Position numbers and translations under genes: made by a program
The notes under the pieces: generated by a model
Database searches by the model: none
Told to the model about the DNA's origin: nothing
What the model saw: the letters and a program-made list of their open reading frames with translations, nothing else
In this document: positions 35,101 through 50,100 of the stretch, one piece after another
Position numbering within the stretch: the first letter of the stretch is position 1
How the letters are laid out: each line of letters begins with the position of its first letter
NCBI RefSeq assembly: GCF_950295315.1
Contig: NC_080164.1
Coordinates: forward strand, 61,766,042-61,830,041
Reading direction: 5' to 3'
DNA length: 64,000 nt
Origin: Erinaceus europaeus
Taxonomy: Eukaryota; Chordata; Mammalia; Eulipotyphla; Erinaceidae

Positions 35101-38100
35101 ATTTTTTTATTTTTTAACCAGAGCACTGCTCAGCTCTGGCTTATGGTGGTGCAGGAGAATTCAACTTGGGACCTGTGAACCTTATGCATGAGAAAGTCTC
35201 TTTGTGTAGCCATTATGTTATCTTCTGTGCCTTTTGCAACCATCTAATTTTTTTTTTTAAAGATTTTTAAAAATATTTATTTTTTCCCTTTTGTTGCCCT
35301 TATTGTTTTATTGTTAGTTATTATTATTGCTGTTATTGATGTCATTGTTGTTGGATAGGACAGAGAGAAATGGAGAGAGATGGGGAAGATGAGAGGGGGA
35401 GAGAAAGAGAGACACCTGCAGACCTTCACCGCCCGTAAAGCAACACCCTTGTAGGTGGGGAGCCGGGGGCTTGAACTGGGATTATTATGCTGGTCCTTGA
35501 GCCGTGCACTGCAACCATCTAATTTTACATGCTTCTTTCATCCCTGTCAGGAAACTTCTTATTTTCCACTGTAGCCAAATGTACATATGGGTGATTTTCT
35601 GGGCAAGTGCACAAAATTATGAGACCAGTTCTGTACAGAAAGTCTGTTAAAATCCCTTGGTCAATTTCAAGCACCATGTTTATATTTAAAAATTTTTTAC
35701 TTATTAACAAAAGTGGAAGGGGGCATAAGCACCACTCTGGCATAAGCAGCACTGAGGATCAAATTGAGGACCTCATGATTATAAGTCCAACACTAGCACT
35801 GCACCACCTTCTGGTTGGCTAAGCATCATGTATATTAATGCCCAGCAACCCGAGACTCTAATTCCTACCATATGTACTCTATATTTGAATCGACTGTTCT
35901 TTGCCTTAAGCTACTTTCCAAAACTTGGCCTGCTTAGATGCATGCAAGTTTCCTGTTCTTTCTTTCCTGATGAGTTTGTAGTTCTAGATTAACCACTCTG
36001 ATCAATCAGCTGGACAAGAGAATTATCTCAACTTCTTCAGCACTACAGCTCCTCCTAACCTGCCTCCTTTTAGTGCTAGTCCCTGCAGGTTACTCCTTAA
36101 CTAAATTGTCTATACCTGCAACCCATCTTTCTTTTCTATTCCTAAGATACATTTACTTAGGGAGGGAGGGAGTGAGGGAAAAAGGGAGAGAGAGGAAGAG
36201 AGAGAGAACGAGAACGACTAGAGCACTGCTCAGCTCTGGCACACGGTGATGTCAAGGACTGAACCAGGAAACTCGCTGTTTTAGGCATACAAGTCTGGTA
36301 AGCTAGTGTTGAGCTATCTTCTTAGTCCTAAAACCCTTATTTCTTATTCAATGATTTTGTGTTTTAATTTCTTTTTTTTTTTATTATTATAGAATTTTAT
36401 TTATTTATTTATTTATTTATTTACCAGAGCACTGCTCAGCTCTGGCTTATGGTGGTGCTGGGGACTGAACCTGGGACTTCAGAGCCTCAGGCATGGAAGT
36501 CTCTTTGCATAACCATTATGCTATCTACCCCTGCCCGTGTTTTAATTTCTTTTAAAAAAGAAGTCATTAAGGCATGGGGATGGCAAGCCTGGCACAGTGC
36601 ATGGTACTATTTGTGCAGACTCAGGTTCAAGCCACTGGTTCCCACTTGCAGAGGGCAAGCTTAAGTTGTGGAGCAGTGCTACAGGTGTCTCCGTTTCTCT
36701 CCCTGTTTCTGTCTCTATCAGAAAAAGAAAGGGGAAAACAATGTCACTGGGAGAGGTGGAGTTACCATGCAGGCACCAAGCCCCAGTGATAACCCTGTGG
36801 CAAAATATGAAGGAAATTATCTTAAGTTTACAGAAAATTAGAATGATTTTATAAACACATGTATGCATTATTCAGCTCTGTCATGTCTTAATATTATTGT
36901 TACATGAGCCTCTAGTCTTTTCTTTTTTTCTTGGTCACCTCTGGGGCTTAAGTGCTCTGGGCACATTTTCTTCCTCCCTCTTTCCCTTCTTTCCTAATTA
37001 CATTTTTCTTTATTTATCAATGGATAGAGACAGAGAGAAATTGAGAGTGGAGGCGGAGACAGGAGAGAGATAAAGCAGCCCTGAACCTATATCCTTGCAC
37101 ACTGTAATGTGTATGTTAACTAGGTGTGCCACTGCCTGGCTGTGAGCTACTTTTCTAGTCCCAAATTTCCTTTTCTGCTTTTCCTTTTAAAACATTCAGT
37201 ACTAAAACTACTCAGGAGCCATTATTTATGGGTTAACTCTTTAACTATTTATAGTAGTCAATCTGAGAGTCTTATTTAAAAATTATTTATTTATTATGGG
37301 AGATGAAAGTATGAGTTAAAGAGTGAAAGCATTGCTCAGCTCTGGCAGAAGGTGGTAGCATGGATTGAACCTGAGGCCTATTGGATTTCTGGCATGCAAG
37401 CTAGTGATCTAATAGACAATATTATCTCCGTGGCTTCTAATAGCTTTAAAAATTATAAAATTAGGGTTCAAGCCTCTGGTTCCCCAACTTCAGCGGGGAA
37501 GCTTCACAAGTGGAGAAGCCCATCTGCATGTGTCTGTCTCTCTCCCTCTCTATTTTCCCCTCCTCTCTGAATTTCTTTTGTCCTATCCAATAAAAATGGA
37601 AAAAAGGGCCAACAGGAGTAATGGATTCATAGTGCTGGCACTGAGCTCCAGTGAGAACCCTGGTGGACAAATAAAGTAAAACAACGCAGTTAAAGTGAGG
37701 TACCTTCGATCATCTACTGCAGTTTTCTTTTCAGTGTTTGGATTAGTTTGGGTCCCATTTGGGACTCTTCTTCCATTCGTGGCTGTAACACCAGCTATAG
37801 TTTTGGGAGCCGTCTTGTTCAGAAATTGGTTCTGGGGAAGAGACTTTTTGAACTTGGAATCCAAAGTCTGTGCATTTTGCTGATAGCTGCTGTTGTACTT
37901 ATTCCTATAGGGTTCAGTTGCTTTTATAGCAGGTGTGCTTGGAATGACTGAGTTAATCTTAGTACCTGTCAAATTAGGTCTTGGGTTTATGGCTTTTGAT
38001 TTTTGCAACACACATGATGTCCGAGGTTTAAAAGAAGGCTGAGTGGACTTCTGATCTTGTTTAATGTTTGAGTATCCGCTGTTGGATCCTCCTTGAAGCA

Positions 38101-41100
38101 TACTGGGATGCATCCTGGATTTGGTATTTTTTACTTTCTGTTCAGTTACAGCAGAAGAAGTTAACTTAGTTTCGGTTGGTCTTTCATATTTATTCCTATT
38201 ACTCTTTATATTCTTGAGCCCTGTCTTTTTTGATGCTTGAGTCCTGTTCACAATTTGAACAAAGTGAGAGGGAACTGACGTTTGGTTTTTTCCTCCTGGT
38301 CTTAGAAGATCTGCTCCTCTAGAAAGTTGCTGTGGCTTTATTGGAGGAACCACAGTTCTTGTTTCTCTAACAAACTGTTTATTAGCTCTGTCTTTCAAAA
38401 TAGTCCTATTCACGGGACCTTTCCCCAAGGCTTGTTTTGTAGTCACATTACTCTTGGTGGGATTATAACAATTATTCTTTGACTTATTTATGGTCCATAA
38501 TTCAGAATTTGGCTTCCTCTTAGAGTCTGGTAAGGTGAGAGGCAGGTTCTCTTTGTTGATCTCTTTTAGACAGCTCTCTGAGGAATCATTTTCAACATGG
38601 GCATTGTCCACAGAATTTATACATTGAACATTTCCTTGATCAGTCACCTGCTGCTCTCTCGTCTTCAATTCCTCTGTCTTAAGTGACCTCACTGGTTTTC
38701 CTGATAATTTTCTTCTCACAGACGATCCAGATTCATGCGGCTGTTGACACTTGCTAGACAGTTTACAGTTTGGGTTAGAAGAAACATATCCCGAAGTCAG
38801 TCTTTTGTCCAGAAGTGTTGGTGGTTCCAACTTTGGGTTCTGGGATCCCATGATATTGGCAGGTCTGGGCTGAAGTTTACTGCTCACAGGTCGTGTAGCT
38901 TTGATAGGCAAAACAACATGGCTGGTGGCGTCTTTTCTGGGTCTAATAGTCTAAAAAGACAATAACAACAAAAAAGAATATTTAAAGATATCCATAATGT
39001 AGTTTACTGTTTTTTTTTTAATATTTTATTTTTATTTATTTATTCCCTTTTGTTGCCCTTGTTGTTTTATTGTTGTAGTTATTATTGTTGTTGTCGTCGT
39101 TGTTGGATAGGACAGAGAGAAACGGAGAGAGGAGGAGAAGACAGAGAGGGGGAGAGAAAGATAGACACCTGCAGACCTGCTTCACCGCCTGTGAAGCGAC
39201 TCCCCTGCAGGTGGGGAGCCGGGGTTCGAACCGGGATCCTTCTGCCGGTCCTTGTGCTTTGCGCCACCTGCGCTTAACCTGCTGCGCTACAGCCCGACTC
39301 CCAGTTTACTGTTTTTTTAAAAATATTTATTTATTCCCTTTTGTTGCCCTAGTTGTTTTTTTAATTGTTGTAGTTATTGTTGTCGTTGTTGTTGGATAGG
39401 CCAGAGAGAAATGGAGAGAAGAGGGGAACAAAGAGAGGGGGAGAGAAAGATAGACACCTACAGACCTGCTTCACCACTTGTGAAGTGACTCCCCTGCAGG
39501 TGGGGAGCCGGGGACTCAAACCGGGATCCTTACGCTGGTCCTTGTGCTTGGTGCCACATGCACTTAACCTGCTGCGCAATCGCCTGACTCCCAGTTTACT
39601 GTTTTTAAGAATAATCAAAATAACTGCTGATGCACATGCTACAAAAATTATTTTATCTAGAATGTCACTAAAAATGGTTAACCTCTTGAAAAATTTAAGT
39701 TTCATTCATAGATGGCTTTTATAGCTTGAGGTCCTATGAGAAATATGAAATTAAGCAGAGATGCATTGAATACACAAAAACTGTTGCATAATAGGGCCAG
39801 GTGGTGGCACACCTAGGTGAGCACACAGGCTACCATGTGCAAGGGCCAGGGTTCAAGCCCCCAGTCGCCACCTTGCAGGGGGAAGCTTCACAAGCAGTGA
39901 AGTAGGTCTGCAGGTGTCTCTCTCCATTCCTATCTCTGCCTCAATCAAACAAATACTTGCTGGCTGTTTGTTATGTCCCACTAAATCTCATGAAATATCA
40001 TTTCAGAGACTGGAGAAATACAAGTTACAAACTCCCCCCCCACATAGTTGTTTTTAGTTCTTTGAACTACTAAGTACTTTACTGATTTTTAAATTTTTAC
40101 TTTTTTGAAATTTTTTTATTTATTACTGGATAGTGACAGAGAAATTGAGAGGAGGGGGAGATAGGGAAAGAGACAGAGAGACACCTGCAGCCCTGTTTCA
40201 CCACTTATGTAGCTTTCCCTCCACAGGTGGGGACCAGGGGCTTGAACCTAGGTCCTTGAGCACTGTAAAGTGTGCGCCAGGTATGCCACTGCCTGGCCCC
40301 AATTTTTATTTTTCTTATACTTCATAGGACAGAGAGAAAAAAAACCTGTGACCTCCATGTAGGTGGGAACTGAGATCTTGAATCCAGGTCCTTGGGCATA
40401 GTGTGAGCTCCATCAAGTATACCACAACCTGATTCTGGAACTAATGTATATGTGTATGTATATGTGTATGTATAAGTATATGTATATGTTAAAGAATACT
40501 GCCTTTATAAAGGTCAGTATCATTCAAGAACATTTGTGTCACCTTGGAGTCACTGTGTCATTGATTTCCCTAGAAATCACTATAAGGAAATAGATAAATG
40601 GTATAAGCTATGGGGCATAATATACTTGTTTTAGTTTTATAATTTAATTTTGGATAAGAAAGGTAGGACCACATTACAGAAAACATTGAAAATTAGAAAA
40701 GGGAGTTTAGAATTTGGGATATGTAATTGGTACAATCCACTGTGGATTCTAGAGCAGCTACACTGAAAGCAACTGTTCAAAAAGGAGAACTGGCAGAAAT
40801 CTGTAGAACCTCTATGGGCCCAGGGAGGATATGAGAGTGCTTCAATGACCACACTGTGTGCGCGCACATGTGCCATACAGCCTTGTCTATTTGCAATGTC
40901 ATCACTCTGGACTGATCTGTCTCTATCTCTCTGTGTGTGTTATTCCAGGCTCGCATTTTATTTTACTAGAAATTTTTTATTTTATGGGAAATTGAGAATG
41001 AAAGGAAAATAGAAAAGGAGGGAGAAAGAGAGACACCTGCAGCTCTACTTCACTGCCCATGAAGCTTCCCTGCAGGTGGGGACTGGGGCTTGAATGTGGA

Positions 41101-44100
41101 CCTTTATGCATGGTAATATATACAAGATTTACTGTGTAAACTTCCTGAGTGTTAAAGGAAGTTTTTAACTAGAACCAATTAGTATTAAAGAAAAAACAAA
41201 AAACAAAAAAACTACCCTAGGATGAATATGGATATATGTGGATATTTGGTGTTGGTGGATTTTTAAAAAATATTTATTTATTCCCTTTTGTTGCCCTTAT
41301 TATTTTATTGTTGTAGTTGTTGTTGGATAGGACAGAGAGAAATGGAGAGAGGAAGGGAAGACAGAAAGGGGGAGAGAAAGATAGACACCTGCAGACCTGT
41401 TTCACTGCCTGTGAAGCGACTCCCCTGCAGGTGGGGAGCCGGGGGCTTGAAGCAGGATCCTTAGGCCGGTCCTTGCGCTTTGCGCCACGTGTGCTTAACC
41501 CACTGCGCTACCGCCTGACTCCCTAGGTGTTGGTGGATGTGTGGCATAGGGGAGGGCTGGAAATGGAAGACAGAGAATGGCTATATGGCTATATCTAGGT
41601 TACTCTGTGAGTACCAAAACTTATGGTTATCTCTGATTTTTCAGATTACTTAATAAAGAGGTAAGGATATTGGCTTGAACACTATTGCAGATGCTATGAT
41701 GATTCCATCCTGAACTCCCGGTGCAGATGACCTCACCGATGTGTCCTGGAATTCCGTTTCTCCAGAGCCTTCCCCCACTAGGGAAAGACAGAAACAGGCT
41801 AGCAGTGAGGACTGACCTGCCATAACACCCATGTCTAGTGGAGAAGCAATTACAGAAGCCAGAACTCTCATCTTCTGGACCTTCCAAAATTTTTTTGGTC
41901 CAGTCTCCCACCAGGGGAGAAGTTATAGGGGAAGATGACCAGAGGGTTCTGAACTCCAACTCTATCAGGACCAGGAGAAAGAAGAAAAAAGGAAGGACAT
42001 TCAAAAGTAGTAATAGGTGTAGGTGTGACTTAGAAAGGAAGAGAAGGCAGGAACAAAAAAGGGGCAAATATGTATAAATATAGACAGGTAGCTACAGAAA
42101 TAATAGTTAATCCATATCTGCAACCTTGGGAGAACTACTGTAGCTTCCAATGGAGGGAATGGGGATACAGAACTCTGGTAGTGGGGTAGGGAATTATACC
42201 CCATTATCTTATAATTTTGTATATCAAAATTAAGTCATTAATAAAATAAAAAAAGAAAAACTAAAGAATTAAAAATTTTTCAGCAACAATAAAAAAAGGG
42301 CATTGGCTGGAGAGTTTCCTAATAATGTACAGTATTCTTTAGTTCTTCTGCTTTGTATGTATGTAAAAAAAAAAACAAACAGAGAGAGATGTATCCTCCT
42401 TTTGGTAGGTCTGTTCCAGCAAGGCCAAGGACTGGGAGTGGGGTGGGGTGAGAGGTGGGTTTAGGGGTTTGAGTGGGCACTGGGGATCCAGTGCATGATG
42501 ATGGAAGAGGACTTAGGCTGGAGGTGGGAACTGTGTTCAGTCACCTTAGAAATTGTACCCATGTGACATAACTGCCTTATAAATCATTATACATACAATA
42601 ACAACTTAAAAAATGGAGACATATTTGCACTCCATAAAATAGATATGGATTTTTTAAAGCACAAAATTTGGTGAGTATATTTGGTATAGTATATTCAAAA
42701 GGTGTACAAATGTTATGATCTAATTCCAGAGCATCTTTTTTCAATGAGGTGCCAGGGTCATTTGCACATGTGATGCCACTAGATTGCTCTATCTAAATAT
42801 ATATGTAACCTTGAGATGATACTTAACCTTTCTGTGACTCAATTCCCTCATCTGAAAATAGTAGTACCTACACCTTTCTAAGGTTGTAAAGACTCAGTGA
42901 CTTAGTGCAATCAGAGTTGCCAGATACATAGTATGTACTCAATAAATGATAACAATTTTAAGGAACAATGTGCACTTAAGACTCTTTTTCTGATTCATAA
43001 AATAAAATTCTAATATACTATACTTTTTGACACTTTAGACCAAATAGTTTTTTATGATAAATATCTTTGCAACGCATGTTTTTTAGATTGCTTACATCTC
43101 TATTACTTCTATTACTTATCATTTAAAAAGGATATTTTTCTATAAAAGACACATTTCTACTTACAGATTTAGAAGGTGGAGGATTTGGGCAATTATTCTT
43201 GGCTTTAAGGTAAGGTCTATAAAAATAAAAATAAAGTAAGATTAATTCTTAGTACAGAAGGATCAATAAAACTTGGGAAATACAGTGATTAAATTTTATT
43301 ATGATTACAATTTTAAATTTAAATCAGAATTACATTATGACAACATAATTCAAAATTATATTTAATAAAAAGCTTTCTAGGGCAGGGCAGGTGGTGGCAC
43401 ACATGTTAATGTAATCGAGGACACAGATTCAGGAGCCCCATCCCCACCTGTAGGAAGGCAGTTTTTTTTTTTTTTTTTTTATTACCAGAGCACTACTCAG
43501 CTTTGGCTTATGGTGGTATGGGAGACTGGAGATCGAACCTGGGACTCTGGAACCTCAGTTATGACAGTCTCTTTGCATAACCACTGTGCTATCCACCCCC
43601 TCACAGGAGGGAATCTTCATGAGTGGGAGAGCAATGTAGCAGTATTTTTCAGTCTCTATCAAAGGAAGAAAAAATTGTCAGGAGTGGTGGAGTCTTCTTG
43701 CGGCACTGACCCTAGTGCTAACCCTGGAGGCAAGAAAAAAAAGCACAAAGTATATGAAAATTTCTTGGACTGGCAACATACTCACCTGGGTAGTGTACCT
43801 GCTTTGAATGTGCACAACCCAGATTTGAGCCCAGCCTCTACTGCACTGGAGAAAGTTGCAGTTCTTGGCAATTTTGTCTCTCTCCCTTTCCTTCTACTTC
43901 TATGTGGGAAAAAAGTCAACTCAGACCAGTTGGGGAGAAAATATCTTTTTTTCTTTTAAATGAGTCATTAAAAAATATTTTACTTTTTTGTTAATGAGAA
44001 AGATAGGAGGTGAGAGAGAAAGAACCAGGCATCACTCTGGCACATGCGCTGCCGGGGATGGAACTCAGGACCTCAAGCTTGAGAGTCCAATGCTTTATCC

Positions 44101-47100
44101 ACTACACCACCTCCCAGACCACTTTTAAATCATTCTTTCCTCAGAGACAGCAACTATTCTTATCTAATATATATTTGATAGAGAAAATGAAATTGAGTGA
44201 AGGGGGAGATAGAAAGGGAGAGAACTAGAGACACTTGCAGCAGTGCTTTACTGTTTGTGAAGCTTCCCCCTGCAGGAGACCAGGGGCTTAAACTTGGGTC
44301 CTTATGTATTGTACCATGTGTTCTCTAATGGTGCACCAGTACCAAGACCCCTCTTCATCTATCTGTATGATCCTTTTAGAGATAGCCTATCCATAAATAT
44401 AAGCATTTTAGCTAGAGCAATGAAATATGTGTTTTTATATTTACAGTCTTATTTAAACATAATTCCCAATGCATCAGATATCAGACATTCTGTGGCAAGT
44501 CACATAATTAACTGCTTCTTTAAAGATTTCCAAGTTTGAAATATCTTTAAATAAAATTTTATGCTGAGAAAAATGAGTTAAAAATGCAATATATGTAAAT
44601 GTAAAACTATTATTAGAATAGAGGCTTTGATGGAGACTCCAGTATTTCCTCTCATTTTGAATGTGACCTCTGGAAGGATGGGGAACTCAGTTTTGTTAAG
44701 GAGTGTATCTTAGAACTGAGTGATGAATATATTATAATTGATGAAATAACATCTTGTTCCTGGCACCAGCATAAGCCAGAGCTGAGAAGTGCCTTGGTTA
44801 AAAAGAAAAAAAGATGAACAAGCCCCCCCCCCCCCCCCCCCGGCACCCAACCCCACCCCCAGCCCAGTTAACAGTTTAGTAGATAAGGTTTTAGACCCTC
44901 AAGCATGAAGTTCTGAGTTCCATCATCAGCAAAGTATGTGCCAGAATGATGCTCTGGTTCTCTTTCCTGGTCTCTTATCTCAGTAAATAAATAAATTAAA
45001 AAAATTTATCAAACCAAGTGGAAAGAAAATATACCAATGCTAAATAAGTGAAATAAATAAGACTACAAAAATGGTGAAATGCTGACAAAGGTTAAAAGTG
45101 AAGTGGCCATATTCTGTTCATCTCAAAGAGTACATGTTAAAGAAAACAACCAATAAGCGCTCAGAGGCTGAAGGATATTGATAAGATATCCTCCAAAGAT
45201 GGAGGAGTGACTGTTTCTCCTACTTTTTTCTAGTTATCATAGATGATAACACAATCTGAGTGGATTGCAGTCAAAATAGCTGTTTTGAAAAGACTTCATA
45301 TTGCTATTGCCAGCCAAGGCTACCCAATTTGCATCACTGTGGGAGACAAACTCACTTGGTGTTTTGGCATTTCAGCTTTCCCTTGGCTGCCAGATATTCC
45401 TGGAGCTTTCTTTGTCGTTCTTCTGCAAAACATGCAAGCAAACAAAAGAATTTTATTTCATGTTTGTTTATATTCTAAAAGATGACACTTTTCTGTAATG
45501 ATTTTGGTGTTGGATCGCAAAGCTATGAAGTACTTAACCTCTAAGTTTTCCTTCAACTTAATAAGTATCATTTACAGACAAGGCCCTAAAATAGACATTT
45601 AAAACATGATGTTCTTTAATCTGCACAACAGTCCTATGAGGTATTTTACATTCTGGAATTTAAAGAGGGTAAGTAAGTGGACTGATAGTTGGTGTAATGG
45701 TAGAGCTTTGAATTTCCAAGCATGAGGTCGTCCAAAGGTTGATCCCTATGCCACCTATGCCAGAGTGTTTCTCTGGTCTCTCTCCCTATCTTGATCTCAT
45801 GAAATAAATCAATTAAAAAAAATTAAAAAAATTAAAAGGGTAACATATATCCAAAGTTATCTAAGCAATGGTCTGAGGCCAAGTTTGTTCAACTCCCGAG
45901 CTCTAGCTCACAGCCACTGTTTCTATGTTACAGGTTAGGCCTTGTATAAAGAAATTCTGTTACTGGTCCATCTAAGCTGATAAGTCAGGCCAGGCCCGTT
46001 ATTATTACTGTTGTTGTTGATATTACTACTGGACAAGGATGGTGATTCCTTGTCCTGAAACCTCACTGTTGTTACCTACAGACCAGGATAGGGAGTTCAT
46101 TGCAGACATTTACCTATATACATGGTGACTAAATAGGACATGTGAGGGGATGAAGTGTCAATTTTTCTATTCTCACAAAGTTTCAGGCTTCCCAAGGAAG
46201 GGCCGTGGTAGAGTCACAAGCAAACCATGTTCCTCTAATCTCATTAGACCATGGCTGGGATTTTGGGAAGAAACACCACTGACTAGTGTGGGTGCATGCA
46301 TGTTGACAGCATGCAGAGAAGAGAGGGACAGACACCTCAGGACTGAAAGTGTGGTGTTCACTAGACTTAGCAGGCTTAGAAAAGTGGGTAGACTATGGTG
46401 GGCTCTAAACTCCTGACCCCAGGGAATTAACAAGGATTCACCTTTGTGGCAGACGAACTAGTTAACCACTGGCAGTTCAGTGGAGGGTCAAAGGGCCAGA
46501 GATAGTTTGACCTGGCCACCTGGTCCTCCACCCAAGGGAGTCACAGTGCAAATAGTTACTGGTAAACTGGCTTAAAACATTGAGTCTTTGCCCAGTTGAG
46601 CATGTAGAATAAGGTGGATTCTGTGCTAGAAGTGTTTGGGAAGGGCTGGGTACATGGTAAACCCTCTTGCTAGGCGGTGTACCTCCTAAGTATTACAACA
46701 ACAACAGGTGTCATACAGGGTCATCATCCCTTCAACATCCTTGATCATCCATTATAGTGACATACAAAGAAGAAACCCAGCACTATAGCCAGAGCACTAC
46801 CTGCTGCCTAACAACAGAAAGCCCAGCCAAATGCACAAAGTATTATGTGTCAAGTTTACTGGAGAGGGAGTGGGGCAGTAGCGCAGTGGGCTAAGCACAA
46901 GTGGTGAAAAGCGCAAGGACCGTGTAAGGATCCCGGTTTGAGCCTTCGGCACCTCAACTGTAGGGGAGTCGCTTCACAAGCGGTGAAGTAGGTCTGCAGG
47001 TGTCTATCTTTCTCCCCCCACCCCCACTGTCTTCCCCTCCTCTTTCCATTTCTCTCTGTCCTATCCAACGACAACAATAACAACTACAACAAGCACAACA

Positions 47101-50100
47101 ACAAGGGCAACAAAATGGGGAAAATGGCCTCCAGGAGCAGTGGATTGCCCCAGCGAAAACCCTGGAGGCAAAAAAAAAAAAACTTAAAAAAGTTTATGGT
47201 GAGGGTTATTAAAGAAATTACAATTTCTAGGGAGTCCGGCTGTAGCGCAGCGGGTTAAGCGCAGGTGGCGCAAAGCACAAGGACCGGCATAAGGATCCCG
47301 GTTCGAACCCCGGCTCCCCACCTGCAGGGGAGTCGCTTCACAGGCGGTGAAGCAGGTCTGCAGGTGTCTGTCTTTCTCTCCTCCTCTCTGTCTTCCCCTC
47401 CTCTCTCCATTTCTCTCTGTCCTGTCCAACAACGACGACTACAACAATAAAAAAAACAACAAGGGCAACAAAAGGGAATAAATAAATAAAATAAATAAAA
47501 AAAAAAAGAAATTACAATTTCTCAACATAGAGAAATAGGTTCAAGATAAAAATAAAGAGATACTGGAGACTCAGGAAGGAGTTTATCACTAATGAGAAGG
47601 AAAAAAAAAATCCACTGAGTTATAGGTTGTAGGGGCCAGACTGTATTAAAAAATTATCAAAAACCAGGTGCACCTAGTTAAGCACACACATTACAGTGCA
47701 CAAGGACCCAGGTTCAAGCCCCTGGTCTCCATCTGCAAGGGAAAAGCTTCACGAACGGTGAAGCAGGGCACAGATGTTTCTCTCTTTTCCTCTATCTCCC
47801 CGTCCCCTATTAATTTCTCTATCTAATAATAAGTAAACAGAATAAAAAGAAAAAAAATTCAGAGTTATGGGTTGTGAGTAACAGAGTTCAAGTCTTATTT
47901 TATTTTTTATTTTCTTTTTTGTTGTCCTTGTTGCTGTTTTTACTGTTGTTGTAGTTATTGATGTCATCGTTCGTTGGACAGGACAGAGAGAAATGGAGAG
48001 AGGAGGGGAAGACAGAGAGGGGGCGAGAAAGATAGACACCTGCAGACCTGCTTCACCGCCTGTGAAGCGACTCCCCTGCAGGTGGGGAGCTGGGGGCTTG
48101 CACTGGGATCTTTACGCGGGTCCTTGCGCTTTGTGCCTCGTGTGCTTAACCCGCTGCGCTACCGCCCGACCCCCAGTGAATAACACTTAGAATTGATTTC
48201 AGTCTCAAATGGAAAGCCTAGGGAGTAGTCCTCATCATGCTGAGAATATCAAGTAAAGAAAAAATTACCACTATCTCTAAAATGGCAGAAGATGGAGAAA
48301 CAAGGCTTCAGAAAACAAAGCAATTCTATGAAAAACACCAGACACTACTAGAAAGTAGTTATAGGTCGGAGAAGCAATTACAGAAGTCAGACGTTCCACC
48401 TTCTGCACCCCAACCTTTGGTCCATACTCCTAGAGGGATAAAGAATAGGGATACTTCCAATGGAGTGGATGGGATATGGCACTCTGGTGATGGGAACTGT
48501 AGAGAATTGTACACCTCTTATCCCACAATCTTATCAATCATTATTAAATCACTAATAATAATAATAATAATAATAAATAAAAAGGAAATTGAAAAATAAG
48601 AAATCACAAAGCAGAACTTGAACTGGGTTAAAAAAAAGAAAATAGTTATAGGGGGGATGGTGGTGGCACACCTAGTAGAGAACACATACTACCATGCAAG
48701 TCTACAACACATACTACTAGGTGCAAGTCTCCAGTATACACCCGTAGGGGTGGGAGGGAAATATCTCTTTCCTCTAGCTTTCCCCCCCCTCTTACCCTCT
48801 ATCAAAAATAAAAATTAAAGAAAATATGGCTCCATGTAATTTTGTAAATCACTAATAAAATTAAAATAATAAAAAATACCAAGGTATATATTAAAAAAGA
48901 AAGAAAATATAGCTCCTGGGAGCAGTGGAGTTGTCATACAGCCATCAAGCTCCAGTGATAACCCTGGTGGGAAAAAAAAAAAAAGGAAAAAAAAGTAAAT
49001 ATAAGAGTAATAGGAATTTCAAAGGGGGGGAGAGATGGGAGAGGGCAAAAATTATAATCAAGGAAGTAATAGCTGAACATTCCCAAATTTGGGAAACAAA
49101 AAGTACAGAGATATTATAGAAGCAGAGAGAATACTGAAATTCTTGAATCTAAAGTGATTTATACTGATACATCATTAAAGAATTATCAAAAGTCAGGGTA
49201 GGGGTAGCATTAAAGAATTATCAAAAGTCAGGGTAGGGGTAGATAGCATAATGGTTATACACTCTCATGCTGAGGCTCCACAGTTCCAGTTACAATCCCC
49301 TGCTCCATCATAAACCAGAGCTGAGCAGTGCTCTGGTAAAAAAAAAAAAAAAAAGTCAAGTACAAAGAAAAAAATGCTGTATAGAGCTAAAGGAAGGGGG
49401 AAAGTGACACAAAGACAGTGCTACCTGGCTCTCAGCAGAAACCTTACAGGCTAAAAGAGAATGGAATGACATATTTAAACTGCTAAAAGGTAAATATTAC
49501 CAGCTAAGAAAATTTTACCCTGTAAAATTATCATTCAAATATGAGGGAGAAATAAAGTGTGTTCTCAGATATACAAATGCTAAAGGAGTTCCACCAGAAA
49601 AGAAAAAAAAAATGTTGAGCAAGGTGATAAACAGTAAGACAGAACCAGAAACAAAACCAACAGCAATATGAGACAGTGAGGGATGAAACAGGAAAAAAAG
49701 AAATGAATAGAACAATACAATATAAAATAATAATGAGACAAGATCAGTTTAAAAGAATTTTATATATGGTAAGCTAGATATTACACTCAAGAAATCTGTG
49801 GCCTGGGAGGAGGTGCAATGGATAAAGCTTTGAACCTTAAGCATGGTGGCTGGGACCTCACCTTCAGAGTGATGTTGTTTCTTTCTTTCTTTTTTTTTTT
49901 TTTAAATTTTATTTATAAAAAGGAAACACTGTGGAGTTGTATCCCTCTTATCCTATGTTTTTTGTCAGTGTTTCCACACAATTCCCACCACCAGAGCTCT
50001 GTTTCCCACCCCCTCCCCTGATACCTTTCCTATGTTCTGGTTCTCCTTCTCCTCCCTCTCACTCTCTGGTATAAATAAATAATAAATATTGAGTTTTAAA

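Noticed and set aside
37583..38911. 442-codon frame as a single-exon gene
   Set aside because: It is CKAP2L exon 4 plus intronic SINE read-through. Upstream and downstream exons splice in phase to it.
46150..46433. Overlapping 88- and 86-codon frames on both strands as genes
   Set aside because: No family resemblance, no splice context, located in CKAP2L intron 1; chance frames are likelier.
47232..47305. tRNA-like heads of SINEs as functional tRNA genes
   Set aside because: They have A and B boxes but do not fold into complete cloverleaves with mature ends and are continuous with SINE bodies.
48237..48599. 120-codon frame as a gene
   Set aside because: Its sequence is a Y-variant L1 3' fragment with an (AAT)n tail.
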